A stretch of 64,000 nt of DNA from assembly GCF_004216665.1 (NCBI RefSeq), contig NZ_SGWY01000001.1:248001-312000 (forward strand), in the 5' to 3' direction. This document shows positions 7,128-16,352 of this stretch, piece after piece. Source of the stretch: Agromyces ramosus (lineage in GTDB: Bacteria > Actinomycetota > Actinomycetes > Actinomycetales > Microbacteriaceae). Position numbers and translations under genes: made by a program. Under the pieces are notes generated by a model. The model was given only the letters and a program-made list of their open reading frames with translations, was not told the origin of the DNA and did not search any database. The first letter of the stretch is position 1, and every line of letters begins with the position of its first letter.

Positions 7128-8192
7128 TCAGCCGGCGAGCTGCGCCTCCTCGTCGGCCTGGATGGCCGACTCGATGATGGGGTCGAGTGCGCCGTTCATC
7201 ACCTGGTCGAGGTTGTACGCCTTGTAGCCGGTGCGGTGGTCGGCGATGCGGTTCTCGGGGAAGTTGTACGTGCGGATCCGCTCCGAGCGGTCCATCGAGC
7301 GGATCTGCGTCTTGCGGGCGTCGGATGCCGCGGCCGCGAGCTCCTCCTGCTGGCGGGCCAGCAGGCGGGCCCGCAGCACGCGCATCGCCGCCTCGCGATT
7401 CTGCAGCTGCGACTTCTCGTTCTGCATGGACACCACGATCCCGGTGGGCAGGTGGGTGATGCGCACGGCGGAGTCGGTCGTGTTCACCGACTGGCCGCCG
7501 GGACCCGACGAGCGGTAGACGTCGATCTTGAGGTCGTTCTGGTTGATCTCGACCTCTTCGGGCTCGTCGACCTCGGGGAAGACGAGCACGCCGGTGGTCG
7601 ACGTGTGGATGCGCCCCTGGGTCTCGGTGACGGGCACGCGCTGGACGCGGTGGACGCCTCCCTCGTACTTGAGGTGCGCCCAGACGCCCTGCGACGGGTC
7701 GGTGGTGTTCGACTTGATCGCGACCTGCACGTCCTTGTAGCCGCCGAGGTCGGACTCGTTCTGGTCGAGCAGCTCGATCTTCCAGCCCTTGGACTGCGCG
7801 TACTGGAGGTACATGCGCAGGAGGTCGGCCGCGAAGAGGGCGCTCTCGGCCCCGCCTTCGCCGCCCTTGATCTCCATGATCACGTCGCGTCCGTCGTCGG
7901 GATCGCGGGGGATGAGCAGGCGCCGGAGCTTCTCCTGCGCCTGCGCGAGGCTCTCCTCGAGGGAGGGGACCTCCTCGGCGAACGCCTCGTCCTCCTTGGC
8001 GAGCTCCCTCGCGGCGACGAGGTCGTCCTGCGCCTGCATCCACACCTCGTGCGCGTGCACGATGCGGCTCAGCTCCGCGTAGCGGCGGTTGACCTTCCTC
8101 GCGCGCGCGGCGTCGGCGTGCAGCGCCGGGTCGGCGAGCTCCTCCTGGAGCTCGGCGTGCTCGGCGAGCAGGGCCTGGACGGACTCGAACAC
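7128..8192 (-). CDS. prfA: Peptide chain release factor 1
   Basis: RF1 recognises UAA and UAG in the ribosomal A site and triggers peptide release. The 354-residue protein has the codon-recognition tripeptide PVT (in RVPVTETQ) and the catalytic GGQ in [18 protein letters not shown], whose glutamine is the PrmC target. The C-terminal basic region ([18 protein letters not shown]) is standard. It starts with ATG at 8192, five bases after the rho stop, so it is very likely co-transcribed with rho. The usual next gene, prmC, has been displaced by about 2.9 kb of other genes. Confidence 0.97.
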   Translation of the reverse strand: MFESVQALLAEHAELQEELADPALHADAARARKVNRRYAELSRIVHAHEVWMQAQDDLVAARELAKEDEAFAEEVPSLEESLAQAQEKLRRLLIPRDPDDGRDVIMEIKGGEGGAESALFAADLLRMYLQYAQSKGWKIELLDQNESDLGGYKDVQVAIKSNTTDPSQGVWAHLKYEGGVHRVQRVPVTETQGRIHTSTTGVLVFPEVDEPEEVEINQNDLKIDVYRSSGPGGQSVNTTDSAVRITHLPTGIVVSMQNEKSQLQNREAAMRVLRARLLARQQEELAAAASDARKTQIRSMDRSERIRTYNFPENRIADHRTGYKAYNLDQVMNGALDPIIESAIQADEEAQLAG

Positions 8193-8197
8193 GCGGC

Positions 8198-10333
8198 CTA
8201 CCGGTGGTCGGTCTCGTGCCCGTGCGAGTGCGCCGCGCCGTTGGCGACCGGCATCGACTTCTGCATGAGCATGAGGAACTCGACGTTGGACTGCGTCTCC
8301 TTGAGCCGGCCGAGGACCGCCTCGAGCGCCTGCTGCTGCTCGAGGCCGGCGAGGGCGCGCCGCAGCTTCCAGGTGATCTTGACCTCGTCCTGCGAGAGCA
8401 GCATCTCCTCGCGACGCGTCGACGACGCGTTGACATCGACCGCCGGGAAGATGCGCTTGTCGGCGAGCTGGCGCGAGAGCCGGAGCTCCGAGTTGCCGGT
8501 GCCCTTGAACTCCTCGAAGATCACTTCGTCCATCTTGGACCCGGTCTCGACGAGCGCGGTGGCGAGGATGGTGAGCGAGCCGCCGTTCTCGATGTTGCGC
8601 GCCGCGCCGAAGAAGCGCTTCGGCGGGTAGAGCGCCGAGGCGTCGACGCCGCCCGAGAGGATGCGGCCCGAGGCGGGCGCGGCCAGGTTGTACGCGCGAC
8701 CGAGGCGGGTGATCGAGTCGAGCAGCACGACGACGTCGTGGCCGAGCTCGACGAGCCGCTTCGCGCGCTCGATGGCGAGCTCGGCGACCGTCGTGTGGTC
8801 CTCGGCGGGGCGGACGAAGGTCGAGGCGATGACCTCGCCCTTCACCGTGCGCTGCATGTCGGTGACCTCTTCGGGGCGCTCGTCAACGAGCACGACCATG
8901 AGGTGGACCTCGGGGTTGTTGATCGAGATGGCGTTCGCGATCTGCTGCAGCACGATCGTCTTGCCGGCCTTCGGGGGCGCGACGATGAGGCCGCGCTGGC
9001 CCTTGCCGATCGGTGCGACGAGGTCGATGATGCGCTGCGTGAGCTTCGTCGGCTCGGTCTCGAGGCGCAGGCGCTCCTGCGGGTAGAGCGGGGTGAGCTT
9101 CTGGAACTCGACGCGCGCCGCCGACTCCTCGGGCGTCTGGCCGTTGACTGAGTCGACCTTGACCAGGGCGTTGTACTTCTGGCGGCTGTTCGACTCGCCG
9201 TCGCGCGGCTGCTTGATGGAGCCGACGACCGCGTCGCCCTTGCGCAGGTTGTACTTCTTCACCTGGCCGAGTGAGACGTAGACGTCGCTCGGACCCGGGA
9301 GGTAGCCGGTCGTGCGCACGAAGGCGTAGTTGTCGAGCACGTCGAGGATGCCCGCGATGGGGATGAGCACGTCGTCGTCGAGGATCTCGGGCTCGAGCTC
9401 GTCGCCGCCCGTCTGGCCGCGGCGCTTGCGGTCGCGGTAGCGGTTGCGACGGCCGCCCTCGCCCTCGAGCTGCGGCTGGGCGTCGCGCGTCTGGCCCTGC
9501 TGGCCACGCACCCCGTCGCCCTGCTGCTTGCCGGCATCGCCGTCGGCCTGGCGTTCGCGAACGGGCTTGCCCTGCTCCTCGGCCTTGCGCTGCTGGTCGC
9601 CGCCCTGGCCGTTCTGGCGACCCTGACGCTCCTCGGCGGGCTTCTGCGTGTCGTCGCCGGCCCGCTCGGCACGATCGCCGCCGCGGCGGCCGCGGTTGCG
9701 GCTGCGACCCTGGCGGGGCTGCTCGGCGGCCGGCTCGGCCTCGCCCTCGGCGGGCTGCGAGACGCGAGCGCCCTCGCCCGTCGCGGCCGCGAGCTCCTCG
9801 CGCACGGCGGCACGGGCGGCCTCGCGGGCGTCGGCGTCGGCGGGGACGAGGTCGACCCCGGCGCCTCCGGCGTTCACGTGCTGTGCGGCCGTGGTGGCGC
9901 TCGTCGCGCGGCGCGGCTGGCGGCCCTGTCGGGCGGGCTGCGTCGTGGCCGGTGCGGCCTCGATCACGGGATTCGCCGGGGCGGGCCGGTCGGCGGAGGC
10001 GTCGATGACGGGCTCGGCGACGGGTGCCTCGACGGCGGTCGCCTCGGTGGTCGGAGCGTCGGTCGCCGCCGTGTCGACGGGGGCCTCGGTCGCCGGCGCG
10101 TCGGCCTCGAGGGCGGCAGCCTCGGCCGTGGTCGGTTCGGCGACGGGAGCGTCAGGGGCGGCGGAGCCGTCCTGGTGGGCGGAGATCAGGTCCACGAGCT
10201 CTCCCTTCCGGCGCTTCGACGCACCTGAGATCCCGAGGGAGGCGGCGAGCTCCTGGAGCTCGGCGACCTTCAGGGTGCTGAGGCGGGTGCGGTTCGCCAC
10301 GCTCACGTCGGCGTGGTCGGTTGCGTTGGTCAC
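8198..10333 (-). CDS. rho: Transcription termination factor Rho with large N-terminal insertion
   Basis: Rho is the hexameric RNA-dependent ATPase that ends transcription at unstructured C-rich RNA. The 711-residue form has a Rho_N helix domain (about 15-52, [16 protein letters not shown]), then a low-complexity insertion (about 55-315), first Ala/Pro/Glu-rich and then rich in Arg, Gly, Gln and Asn. A cold-shock-like RNA-binding domain ([21 protein letters not shown], from about 316) and the RecA-type motor with APPKAGKT (about 450) follow. Long insertions of this kind are known in actinobacterial Rho and add RNA contacts. The GTG at 10333 was chosen for its AAAGGAAC ribosome site; upstream codons lack one. 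A leader of about 170 bases precedes it, so autoregulation is plausible. Confidence 0.95.
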   Translation of the reverse strand: MTNATDHADVSVANRTRLSTLKVAELQELAASLGISGASKRRKGELVDLISAHQDGSAAPDAPVAEPTTAEAAALEADAPATEAPVDTAATDAPTTEATAVEAPVAEPVIDASADRPAPANPVIEAAPATTQPARQGRQPRRATSATTAAQHVNAGGAGVDLVPADADAREAARAAVREELAAATGEGARVSQPAEGEAEPAAEQPRQGRSRNRGRRGGDRAERAGDDTQKPAEERQGRQNGQGGDQQRKAEEQGKPVRERQADGDAGKQQGDGVRGQQGQTRDAQPQLEGEGGRRNRYRDRKRRGQTGGDELEPEILDDDVLIPIAGILDVLDNYAFVRTTGYLPGPSDVYVSLGQVKKYNLRKGDAVVGSIKQPRDGESNSRQKYNALVKVDSVNGQTPEESAARVEFQKLTPLYPQERLRLETEPTKLTQRIIDLVAPIGKGQRGLIVAPPKAGKTIVLQQIANAISINNPEVHLMVVLVDERPEEVTDMQRTVKGEVIASTFVRPAEDHTTVAELAIERAKRLVELGHDVVVLLDSITRLGRAYNLAAPASGRILSGGVDASALYPPKRFFGAARNIENGGSLTILATALVETGSKMDEVIFEEFKGTGNSELRLSRQLADKRIFPAVDVNASSTRREEMLLSQDEVKITWKLRRALAGLEQQQALEAVLGRLKETQSNVEFLMLMQKSMPVANGAAHSHGHETDHR

Positions 10334-10512
10334 TGGGTATGTTCCTTTCCCCTGGTCGCAGGAATTGCGGACCCAGGAGAGCTGATCGCCGGCACGAGCG
10401 ATGTCGGTGCGCGGTGGCGCAGACATGCGCGAGAGCGAAAGCAATGGATTGCGGGAATTGCACGATGCGGCCGTGAGATGCGAACTGTGCGTCTCCTGCC
10501 GGGTGCGGAACA

Positions 10513-10518
10513 ATCCTA
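10513..10518 (-). promoter_or_regulatory. Extended -10 promoter of rho
   Basis: On the minus strand TGTTAGGAT gives an extended -10 (TGn plus TAGGAT) with no good -35. The start would be near 10505, leaving about 170 bases of leader before the rho GTG. The 289 bases between rho and thrB hold this leader and no other gene that I can support. Confidence 0.5.
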
Positions 10519-10622
10519 ACACCAGGACGAGCACGTCTCCGACGTGCGACGCGCCCGGTGGTGGCGGATGCCGCAGCGGCGCCCTCGGGCCGGCATCGCC
10601 CGTCGGCCTCGGCGCGCCGGCG

Positions 10623-11582
10623 TCAGCGGTCGGCGTCGACGACCGTCGCGCCCTTGAAGTCCACCGCGAGCGGCATGGCCTGCCACGCCGTGTCGGCCGA
10701 CTCCTCGACGAGGCGCACCGCGTCGGCCCGCTCGCTCGGGTCGCTGGCCAGCACCAGGATCGACGGACCTGCGCCGGAGACGACGGCCGGATGCCCCGCC
10801 GCCCGCAGCACGCGGATCAGCCGGTCGGTCTCGGGCATCGCCTCGGCGCGGTAGTGCTGGTGCAGCTTGTCCTCGGTGGCCTGGAGCAGCAGCTCGGGGC
10901 TCTGGATGAGCGCGGCGATGAGGAGCGCGGACCGCGACACGTTGAACACCGCGTCGGAGTGCGGCACCGACTCGGGCTGCAGCGAGCGGGCCAGCGCCGT
11001 GGACATCTCGTGCTCGGGCACGAGCACGAGCGGCGAGACGCCGCGGTGCACGATGAGCTTCTTGTGCCGGGGTCCCTCGGGCGTGACCCACGCGATCGTG
11101 AGACCCCCGAAGAGCGCCGGGGCGACGTTGTCGGGGTGGCCCTCGAGCTCGGTCGCGAGCTCGAGGAGCTCGTCGGGCGTGAACTCGACGACGCCCTCGA
11201 GCAGGCCCTTGGCCGCCATCACGCCCGCGACGATCGCGGCGCCCGACGAGCCGAGGCCACGTCCGTGGGGGATCGAGTTGTGCGCCACGATCCGCAGCGA
11301 CGGCATCGGCGCGCCGGCTCGCGCGAAGGCGTGCGCCGCGGCGCGCACCACGAGGTGCGTCTCGTCGAGCGGCACCTCGCCGGCGCCGACGCCGTGCACG
11401 TGGATGTCGTGGGTCGCGGCATCCGTCGCCTCGACCTCGAGCTCGTCGTAGCGGGCGAGCGCGAGGCCGAGCGTGTCGAATCCGGGGCCGAGGTTGGCCG
11501 AGGTCGCGGGCACCTTCACGTGCACGGTGCGGCCGACGAGCGAGGGGGTGACGCCGGCGCCGGCGGTGGCGGTGGCGGTCAT
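10623..11582 (-). CDS. thrB: Homoserine kinase
   Basis: ThrB phosphorylates homoserine with ATP for threonine synthesis. It is a GHMP kinase of 319 residues. The first motif is KVPATSANLGPGFDTLGLAL near residues 23-42. The ATP loop is PHGRGLGSSGAAIVAG. The C-terminal motif is AVVSGAGPSILVLA. The ATG at 11582 overlaps the thrC stop as ATGA, so the two are translationally coupled. It is the last gene of lysA-hom-thrC-thrB. About 290 bases with a separate promoter separate it from rho. Confidence 0.95.
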   Translation of the reverse strand: MTATATAGAGVTPSLVGRTVHVKVPATSANLGPGFDTLGLALARYDELEVEATDAATHDIHVHGVGAGEVPLDETHLVVRAAAHAFARAGAPMPSLRIVAHNSIPHGRGLGSSGAAIVAGVMAAKGLLEGVVEFTPDELLELATELEGHPDNVAPALFGGLTIAWVTPEGPRHKKLIVHRGVSPLVLVPEHEMSTALARSLQPESVPHSDAVFNVSRSALLIAALIQSPELLLQATEDKLHQHYRAEAMPETDRLIRVLRAAGHPAVVSGAGPSILVLASDPSERADAVRLVEESADTAWQAMPLAVDFKGATVVDADR

Positions 11583-12676
11583 GACGTGAGCCCGAGCACC
11601 TGGGCGACCTGCTTCGTGTCGACCGGCACGACGGTGGGCTGCACGTCGGAGCCGTCGGCCGTGCGGAGCGCCCACTGCGGGTCCTTCAGCCCGTGCCCGG
11701 TGACCGTGAGCACGACCCGCGCGCCGGCCGGGACGACCCCGGCCGCCGAGCGCTCGAGCAGCCCGGCGACGCTGATCGCCGACGCGGGCTCGACGAAGAT
11801 GCCGACCTCGGCCGAGAGGATGCGCTGCGCCTCGAGGATCTTGTCGTCGTCGATGGCGCCGAAGTAGCCGTCGGTCTCGTCGCGCGCCTGCAGGGCGAGC
11901 TCCCACGACGCGGGGTTGCCGATGCGGATGGCGCTCGCGATCGTGTCGGGATCGCGCACCGGCTCGCCGCGCACGATCGGCGCGGAACCCGATGCCTGGA
12001 ACCCGAACATGCGGGGCATCCGCGTGGCATTGCCCGCCGCGATGTCCTCGCGGTACCCGCGCGTGTACGCGGTGTAGTTGCCGGCGTTGCCGACCGGGAT
12101 GAAGTGGAAGTCGGGCGCGTCGCCGAGCACCTCGACGACCTCGAACGCCGCGGTCTTCTGGCCCTCGATGCGGTCGTTGTTGACCGAGTTCACGAGGTGC
12201 ACGGGGTAGTTCGCGGCGAGGTCCCGGGCGATGTCGAGGCAGTCGTCGAAGTTGCCCTGCACCTGCAGCAGCTGGGCGTCGTGCGCGATGGCCTGGCTGA
12301 GCTTGCCCATCGCGATCTTGCCCTCGGGCACGAGCACCGCGGCCGTGATGCCCGCGTGCGTGGCGTACGCGGCCGCCGAGGCGGACGTGTTGCCGGTGGA
12401 GGCGCAGATCACGACCTTGGCGCCGCCCTCGACGGCCTTCGTCACCGCCATCGTCATGCCGCGGTCCTTGAAGGAGCCGGTGGGGTTCATGCCCTCGAAC
12501 TTCACCCACACGTCGGCGCCCGTGCGGCGCGACAGCGCCGGGGCGGGCAGGAGCGGCGTGCCGCCCTCGCCGAGGGTGACGACGGGCGTGGCATCCGTCA
12601 CATCCAGCCGGTCGGCGTATTCGCGGATGACGCCGCGCCACTGGCGCGAGCTGGCCTTGGGGGTGGGGTGGTTCAC
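11579..12676 (-). CDS. thrC: Threonine synthase
   Basis: ThrC converts O-phosphohomoserine to threonine with pyridoxal phosphate. The 365-residue protein has the cofactor lysine in NPTGSFKDRGM (about residue 70), the CASTGNTSASAAAYA substrate loop and the phosphate loop PVGNAGNYTAY. Length and motifs match the short actinobacterial form. The GTG start at 12676 overlaps the hom stop (GTGA). In turn its own stop overlaps the thrB start. This head-to-tail coupling should keep the three threonine enzymes at fixed ratio. Confidence 0.95.
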   Translation of the reverse strand: MNHPTPKASSRQWRGVIREYADRLDVTDATPVVTLGEGGTPLLPAPALSRRTGADVWVKFEGMNPTGSFKDRGMTMAVTKAVEGGAKVVICASTGNTSASAAAYATHAGITAAVLVPEGKIAMGKLSQAIAHDAQLLQVQGNFDDCLDIARDLAANYPVHLVNSVNNDRIEGQKTAAFEVVEVLGDAPDFHFIPVGNAGNYTAYTRGYREDIAAGNATRMPRMFGFQASGSAPIVRGEPVRDPDTIASAIRIGNPASWELALQARDETDGYFGAIDDDKILEAQRILSAEVGIFVEPASAISVAGLLERSAAGVVPAGARVVLTVTGHGLKDPQWALRTADGSDVQPTVVPVDTKQVAQVLGLTS

Positions 12677-13983
12677 ACTGCTCCTTCGACTCGGAGGACG
12701 GACGCGACGGATTCGACGACGGGGCTCTGGGCGAGGGCGGCGACGGTCTCGGCGAGCGCGGACTCCTTCGCCTCATGCGTTCCGATGACCAGCGTAGCCC
12801 GCTCGGCCGCGCCGCTCACGGTCTGCTGGAGCTGCTCGACCGAGACGCCGTGCTCGGCGAAGACGTGCGCGATCTGCTCGAGCACGCCCGGCTCGTCGGC
12901 CACCTCGAGCGTGATCGCGTAGCGGGTGGTGATGCGGCCGATGTCGAGGAGGGGCAGTTCCGCGTGCGTGGACTCGGCCGTGCCGGGGCCGCCGATGACG
13001 TGGCGGCGCGCGATCGCGACGAGGTCGCCGAGCACCGCGGACGCCGTCTGCACTCCCCCGGCCCCGGCGCCGTAGAACATGAGCGGGCCGGCGGCGGCGG
13101 CTTCGACGAACACCGCGTTGTTGGCGCCGTGCACGGCGGCGAGCGGGTGGCTCCGCGGCACGAGCGCCGGGTAGACGCGCGCCGAGACGCCCTCCTCGCC
13201 GGTCTCGTCGTCGACCAGCCGCTCGCAGATCGCGAGGAGCTTCACGACGAACCCGGCGCTCCGGGCCGACTCGACCTGCTGGGCGGTGACTCCCGTGATG
13301 CCCTCGCGGTGCACGGCCGTGACGGGCACGCTCGTGTGGAATGCGAGGCTCGCGAGGATCGCCGCCTTCTGCGCGGCGTCGTATCCGCCGATGTCCGCGG
13401 TGGGGTCGGCCTCGGCATAGCCGAGCTCGGTCGCGGTCGCGAGGGCGTCCTCGAGCGAGGCGCCCGTCGAGTCCATGCGATCGAGGATGAAGTTCGTGGT
13501 GCCGTTGACGATGCCGAGGATGCGGTCGATGCGGTCGCCGGCGAGGCTGTCGCGCAGCGGCCGGATGATCGGGATGGCCCCGCCCACGGCGGCCTCGTAG
13601 GAGAGCTGCGCGCCCACCTGCTCGGCCGCGGCGAAGAGCTCGGGTCCGTGGTTCGCGAGGAGCGCCTTGTTGCCCGTGACCACGTCGGCGCCGGAGGCGA
13701 TCGCGCCGAGCACCAGCGTGCGCGCGGGCTCGATGCCGCCCATGAGCTCGATCACGATGTCGGAGCCCAGGATGAGCGACTCGGCGTCGGTGGTGAGCAG
13801 CTCGGGCGGCAGCTGGGTGTCGCGCTTCGCGCCGGTGTCGCGCACCGCGATGCCGACGAGCTCGATGCGCGCGCCGATGCGCTGCGTGAGCTCGTCGGAG
13901 TGCTCGAGCAGGAGCCGCGCCACCTGCGACCCCACCGAGCCGGCCCCCAGGAGGCCGACTCGGATGGTGCGGTACTCGATCAT
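12673..13983 (-). CDS. hom: Homoserine dehydrogenase
   Basis: Hom reduces aspartate semialdehyde to homoserine with NAD(P)H. The 436-residue protein has an N-terminal Rossmann fold (VGLLGAGSVGSQVARLL, residues 9-25), the catalytic and dimer region (NGTTNFILDRM, GYAEADPTADIGGYDAAQKAAILA, broken here), and an ACT domain from about residue 355 (YAITLEVADEPGVLEQIA), which in relatives binds threonine for feedback inhibition. The ATG at 13983 overlaps the lysA stop by four bases. Homoserine feeds thrB-thrC here and the metX-metY genes 28 kb away. Confidence 0.96.
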   Translation of the reverse strand: MIEYRTIRVGLLGAGSVGSQVARLLLEHSDELTQRIGARIELVGIAVRDTGAKRDTQLPPELLTTDAESLILGSDIVIELMGGIEPARTLVLGAIASGADVVTGNKALLANHGPELFAAAEQVGAQLSYEAAVGGAIPIIRPLRDSLAGDRIDRILGIVNGTTNFILDRMDSTGASLEDALATATELGYAEADPTADIGGYDAAQKAAILASLAFHTSVPVTAVHREGITGVTAQQVESARSAGFVVKLLAICERLVDDETGEEGVSARVYPALVPRSHPLAAVHGANNAVFVEAAAAGPLMFYGAGAGGVQTASAVLGDLVAIARRHVIGGPGTAESTHAELPLLDIGRITTRYAITLEVADEPGVLEQIAHVFAEHGVSVEQLQQTVSGAAERATLVIGTHEAKESALAETVAALAQSPVVESVASVLRVEGAV

Positions 13984-15392
13984 GCGGGGGCCCCTTCTGC
14001 GGCGTCGGATGCGTCGAGCCCGGCGTCGCGGGCCAGGAGGTCGGCCTCGGTCTCGCCGCGCACGATGACGCGCGCGACGCCGTCGCGCACGGCGACGACG
14101 GCCGGCCGCGGCACGTGGTTGTAGTTGTTGGCGAGCGACCAGCAGTAGGCGCCGGTCGCGGCGACCGCGAGGAGGTCGCCCGGGGCGACGTCGTGCGGGA
14201 GGTACTCGGCGTCGACCACGATGTCGCCCGACTCGCAGTGCCGGCCCGCCACGCGGAAGAGCGCGGGCGGGGCGTCCGACACCCGGGAGGCGATGCGCGC
14301 GGAGTAGTCGGCCCCGTAGAGGGCGGTGCGGGCGTTGTCGCTCATACCGCCGTCGACCGAGGCGTAGTGGCGCCATCCGCCGTCGATCGGCACCGGCTTG
14401 ACCGTGCCGACGGTGTAGAGCGTGATCCCCGCCGGGCCGATCACGGACCGCCCCGGCTCGAACGCGAGCTTCGGCACGGCGACGCCGTGGGCGCGGCATC
14501 CGCTCGCGACCGCCTCGGCGATGCCGAGCGCGATCTCCTCGATCGGCGTCGGGTCGTCGGCTGACGTGTAGGCGATCCCGAAGCCGCCGCCGAGGTTCAG
14601 CTCGGGCAGCGGGCCGGCCGCCGAGAGCTCGGCGTGCGCGGCGAGCAGGCGCTCCGCCGACTCGGCGAACCCCGCGGAGTCGAAGATCTGCGAGCCGATG
14701 TGGCAGTGCAGCCCCAGCAGCTCGAGCGAGGCGTGCGAGCGGATGCGCGTGCCGAGCTCGACGGCGCGGTCGAGGGAGACGCCGAACTTCTGGTCCTCGT
14801 GGGCGGTGGCGAGGAACTCGTGCGTCGAGGCGTGCACGCCGCTGTTCACCCGCAGCCGCACGCGCTGGACGCGGCCGGCGCGGGCCGCGGCATCCGCCAC
14901 CCGCTCGATCTCGACCTCGCTGTCGATGATGATCGCGCCGACGCCGGCCGCCACCGCGCGCTCGATCTCGGCGACCGACTTGTTGTTGCCGTGGAACCCG
15001 ATGCGCGCGGGGTCGGTGCCCGCGGCCAGGGCGACCGCCAGCTCGCCGCCGGTGCACACGTCGACGCCGAGGCCGGCGTCGGTGACCCAGCGCACGATCG
15101 CGCCGGAGAGGAATGCCTTGCCCGCGTAATAGACCGTCACGGTCGTGCCGACGGATGCCGCGGCGGCCTCGAACGCGGCGAGGATGCGCGCCGCCCGTGC
15201 CCGCGCGTCGGACTCGTCGACCACGTACAGCGGCGTGCCGAACCGCTCCGCGAGCTCGGTGACGGCGATGCCGGCCACGACCAGGCGGCCATCGGCGTCG
15301 CGGTGCGCACGCTCGGGCCACACCTGCGGGGCCAGGGCATTGGCGTCATCGGGCACGCGGAGCCATCCGGGTGCTGCTGCGGTGGTTGCCAC
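13980..15392 (-). CDS. lysA: Diaminopimelate decarboxylase
   Basis: LysA decarboxylates meso-diaminopimelate to lysine with pyridoxal phosphate. The 470-residue fold-type III enzyme has the cofactor lysine in VYYAGKAFLSG (about residue 92), the HCHIGSQIFDS segment, a GGGFGIAY phosphate loop, EPGRSVIGPAG, and the CESGDI cysteine motif of the second subunit. It has a somewhat longer N-terminus than the E. coli enzyme, as in other actinobacteria. ATG at 15392 follows a leader of about 110 bases with its own -10 box. It is the first gene of the coupled lysA-hom-thrC-thrB run. Confidence 0.95.
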   Translation of the reverse strand: MATTAAAPGWLRVPDDANALAPQVWPERAHRDADGRLVVAGIAVTELAERFGTPLYVVDESDARARAARILAAFEAAAASVGTTVTVYYAGKAFLSGAIVRWVTDAGLGVDVCTGGELAVALAAGTDPARIGFHGNNKSVAEIERAVAAGVGAIIIDSEVEIERVADAAARAGRVQRVRLRVNSGVHASTHEFLATAHEDQKFGVSLDRAVELGTRIRSHASLELLGLHCHIGSQIFDSAGFAESAERLLAAHAELSAAGPLPELNLGGGFGIAYTSADDPTPIEEIALGIAEAVASGCRAHGVAVPKLAFEPGRSVIGPAGITLYTVGTVKPVPIDGGWRHYASVDGGMSDNARTALYGADYSARIASRVSDAPPALFRVAGRHCESGDIVVDAEYLPHDVAPGDLLAVAATGAYCWSLANNYNHVPRPAVVAVRDGVARVIVRGETEADLLARDAGLDASDAAEGAPA

Positions 15393-15475
15393 GGGGAAAC
15401 CTCAACGGGACGAGGGCATCGACGGGATCGCTCGCGGCGAGCGAACCCGGATTGGTTCCTGAAGCCTGCTGCGTG

Positions 15476-15507
15476 CCGCCCTTGTGGGGCGGACTACGGC
15501 GAGTCTA
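15476..15507 (-). promoter_or_regulatory. lysA promoter and leader hairpin
   Basis: On the minus strand a TAGACT -10 (15502-15507), with TTCGGC 18 bases upstream, precedes lysA. Directly downstream CCGCCC pairs with GGGCGG (15476-15481 with 15487-15492) in a tight hairpin at the start of the transcript. No riboswitch consensus was recognised. The hairpin may only protect the 5' end. Confidence 0.4.
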
Positions 15508-15557
15508 CCGAGGCGCGGCAGGCAGGCCGAATCCGTGGCGACGTCTCGTCGATCGCG

Positions 15558-16352
15558 TCAGTCGCAGCTGCCGAGCGTCGCGAGGCTCGCCGCGTCGAGG
15601 CGGAGGCCGTCCGCCTGGAGGGCGACGGTCGCGCCGGTGGGCTCGACCGTGAGCTGCTGCACCTCGACGCCGGCCGGCAGGTGCTCGGCGACGCACACCG
15701 GGATCGGGTCGTCGCCGAGGAGCCGGTCGACGAGGTCCGACACGTCGATCGAGCCGCCGCCGGCCGCGACGTCGACGCCGACGGGTTCGAGCAGCACGGT
15801 GTCGCCCGCCGCGGTCGGCCGCGCGGTGACGGTGAACTCGACGGGGAACCCGAGCAGGCGGACGGAGTCGGTGTAGCCCACGGTGCCGTCGCCGAAGGCC
15901 AGCTCGCCCTCGATCCCCTGCACGTCGACGAGCCGGTTCACGGCCGCGGCGTCGGCCTCGATGGTGGCCGTCACGTGCTCGACGGGCACGGCGAGGTCGA
16001 CGGGCACGCCCTCCCCCACGACCTCGACCGCGATCGGCACCCCCTCGACGTCGAGCTCGGGGGCGGAGAGCTCCACGCGCTGCATCGTGCCCGAGAGGTA
16101 CTGCGCGATCACCGAGAGTCCGCCGATCGTCACGCCGACGTCGCCCTCGACGCCGTCGGGCAGGTTCGCCTCGATCTCCTCGGCGAAGCGCGCCTCCGCG
16201 ATGTTCCGCACGATGACGTCGGCCACCACGACGAGCGCCGCGAGGGCCACGACGATCGCCACGACCGTGAACCAGATGCGCGCCGCGCGCCCGCGGGGCT
16301 TCCGCTCGGCGGGAGGCGCGGGAGCCGTCGTCGCCGCTCGCGCGTCGTTCAC
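15558..16352 (-). CDS. DUF2993 (LmeA-like) phospholipid-binding protein
   Basis: This 264-residue protein has a short cytoplasmic tail and one transmembrane helix near residues 29-50 (IWFTVVAIVVALAALVVVAD), then an extracytoplasmic beta-rich domain of the DUF2993 family. The mycobacterial member LmeA binds phospholipids and supports mannan elongation; the role here is inferred only. Its GTG at 16352 overlaps the argS stop as GTGA, so it is translated with arginyl-tRNA synthetase. Two cysteines in the C-terminal part (PVCVAEH and the final GSCD) could form a disulfide. Ends 165 bases before lysA. Confidence 0.8.
   Translation of the reverse strand: MNDARAATTAPAPPAERKPRGRAARIWFTVVAIVVALAALVVVADVIVRNIAEARFAEEIEANLPDGVEGDVGVTIGGLSVIAQYLSGTMQRVELSAPELDVEGVPIAVEVVGEGVPVDLAVPVEHVTATIEADAAAVNRLVDVQGIEGELAFGDGTVGYTDSVRLLGFPVEFTVTARPTAAGDTVLLEPVGVDVAAGGGSIDVSDLVDRLLGDDPIPVCVAEHLPAGVEVQQLTVEPTGATVALQADGLRLDAASLATLGSCD

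Noticed and set aside
10516..11091. Open frame of 191 codons overlapping thrB and the rho leader
   Set aside because: It is a shadow of thrB in another frame, and its Arg/Ala-rich content has no support from a ribosome site or promoter.
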